From assembly GCA_964036315.1 (NCBI GenBank), contig OZ038485.1:97527860-97591859 (forward strand): 64,000 bases of DNA. The letters are read 5' to 3'. The notes below the pieces were generated by a model. That model was not told where the DNA came from. It saw nothing but the letters and a program-made list of their open reading frames with translations, and ran no database searches. This document shows, one piece after another, positions 63,216 through 64,000 of the stretch (position 1 is its first letter; every line of letters starts with the position of its first letter). This stretch comes from Acanthosepion esculentum. Its lineage: Eukaryota > Mollusca > Cephalopoda > Sepiida > Sepiidae. The translations under genes were made by a program, and so were the position numbers.

Positions 63216-63265
<50 letters not shown>
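62997..63265. repeat. Foldback between two (TA)n tracts
   Basis: TA at 62997-63058 and 63221-63263. Between them GGTGTTCAACAAGTTTTAGC (63066) pairs with the reverse of GGCTAAAACTTGTAGAATACC (63165-63187); arms about 31 bp with a few mismatches. Confidence 0.75.
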
Positions 63266-63529
63266 TGCATGCATCCAAATGCGACAAAGAACAAATGAAC
63301 TAAAATTCTGCTGTTCATAGCATTTTCTTTTAAAAAAAAATGCTCAATACAAAGTATAGAAATATATTATTATAAGATATTATAACAAAAATATGTTGGA
63401 ATAGCTACACAACAGCTTTCATGTATCAACAGTCATTTACCATCACTTGAAGTGGTACAAAGTAGTGCCGAAACACGAAAGCTATTGTGTAGCGATTTCA
63501 ATGTTTCGGTTATATCTTATAATAAAATA

Positions 63530-63598
<69 letters not shown>
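63266..63598. repeat. Foldback with hammerhead-like candidate 4 and (TA)n
   Basis: ATATATTATTATAAGATATT and GCTACACAACAGCTTTCATG (63365-63425) are inverted at 63475-63535 (GAAAGCTATTGTGTAGCG, ATATCTTATAATAAAATAA). At the tip, plus strand 63447-63474 reads TTGAAG, stem GGTAC-loop-GTGCC, GAAAC. The left arm is the repeat seen at 43297-43460. (TA)n 63540-63598 follows. Confidence 0.6.
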
Positions 63599-63600
<2 letters not shown>

Positions 63601-63603
<3 letters not shown>

Positions 63604-63893
63604 AATTTATTGCTTAAACATTATTTTTAATGGATACCCATATTTGAGTAGATGCCCTGTTTTTACTTATATATTAAACAGTATATTTATTATTTACATC
63701 TACGAGCCTGAATATTTGAGAAATCTTATTAGAAAAATATATTCTGATGCGTGTGCATATTTTTCTAAGATTTCTCAAATATTCAAACTCACAGATGGAA
63801 ATGAATAAATATACTTTTTTATATATAAATAAAAACAGGGCATCTACTCAAATATGGGCATCCATTAAAAATAACCTTTAAGCAATAAATTAT
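63601..63893. mobile_element. Foldback element F1, complete copy (~135-bp arms)
   Basis: Left arm: ATTGCTTAAACATTATTTTT, ATGGATACCCATATTTGAGT, AGATGCCCTGTTTTTA, GAATATTTGAGAAATCTTA. The right arm (63755-63893) carries the same in reverse complement, up to AAGCAATAAATT. The 14-bp tip is CTGATGCGTGTGCA. It starts directly after (TA)n. Confidence 0.85.
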
Positions 63894-64000
63894 GTCAGAT
63901 TAATAATTAAAAAATCCAGTGTCATATTCACAGGCAGATCTCCGCCTTACAAATCGTAGGTTGATACAGCTGGACGGTAAACAAATCCTAACCTTGAAGA
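63894..64000. other. Unassigned window end
   Basis: Short GC-neutral stretch; nothing recognised. Confidence 0.3.

Overview
This window has the look of repeat-dominated intergenic DNA from an animal. I find no exon-like host gene. Long open frames are either transposon proteins or by-products of microsatellites. The mix of repeats points to a lophotrochozoan, most likely a mollusc and possibly a cephalopod: Penelope-like and jockey-group retroelements, mariner and Tc1 transposons, several tRNA-derived SINE families, and very many long (TA)n tracts. That assignment is inference from repeat content; no species-specific gene supports it.

Layout. 0-9 kb: a decayed Penelope-like element split by a piggyBac-type MITE, then a 3.2-kb satellite with a 41-bp unit, pyrimidine-rich DNA, transposase and LINE tails, and two SINE families (one with a 5S rRNA-derived head). 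9.7-12.5 kb: an 85-bp minisatellite split by a nearly complete mariner. 12.9-18.2 kb: transposase and Penelope scraps, (TG)n, a composite GATA array and tRNA-type SINEs. 18.2-22.8 kb: the best coding region, a jockey-group LINE with one open frame (19313-21646) and a poly(A) tail, flanked by two antisense tails of another LINE. 22.9-25.7 kb: a minisatellite with a solo LTR inside, tandem tRNA-like heads and more SINEs. 26-36 kb: LTR-like promoters, a threefold repeat, foldback elements, a Penelope fragment and SINEs. 36-37.3 kb: an antisense LINE copy. 40.2-42.2 kb: a non-autonomous DNA element with 8-bp target duplications. 42.5-50 kb: SINEs, a Penelope RT fragment, a mariner remnant, a near-perfect palindrome, a twin-primed LINE copy and a pogo-like MITE. 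51.7-54.8 kb: a Ty3/gypsy element interrupted inside its RT. 55.3-57.7 kb: a dense cluster of nested palindromes. 57.65-59.24 kb: a complete-length Tc1 element. 59-64 kb: low-complexity DNA, SINEs and foldback elements.

How the parts relate. The autonomous-type elements (jockey LINE, a second LINE with a GAA-type tail, Penelope, Ty3/gypsy, mariner, Tc1) could have supplied enzymes to the non-autonomous ones (SINEs, MITEs, foldbacks), but almost every coding copy here is broken. The strongest unexplained signals are four: a SINE whose head fuses 5S rRNA and tRNA promoters, a recurring link between (TA)n tracts and very long inverted repeats (some perfect, two sharing the same aborted-and-restarted arm), the higher-order structure of the 41-bp satellite, and a family of DNA elements with 8-bp target duplications, one copy sitting exactly inside a gypsy RT motif.
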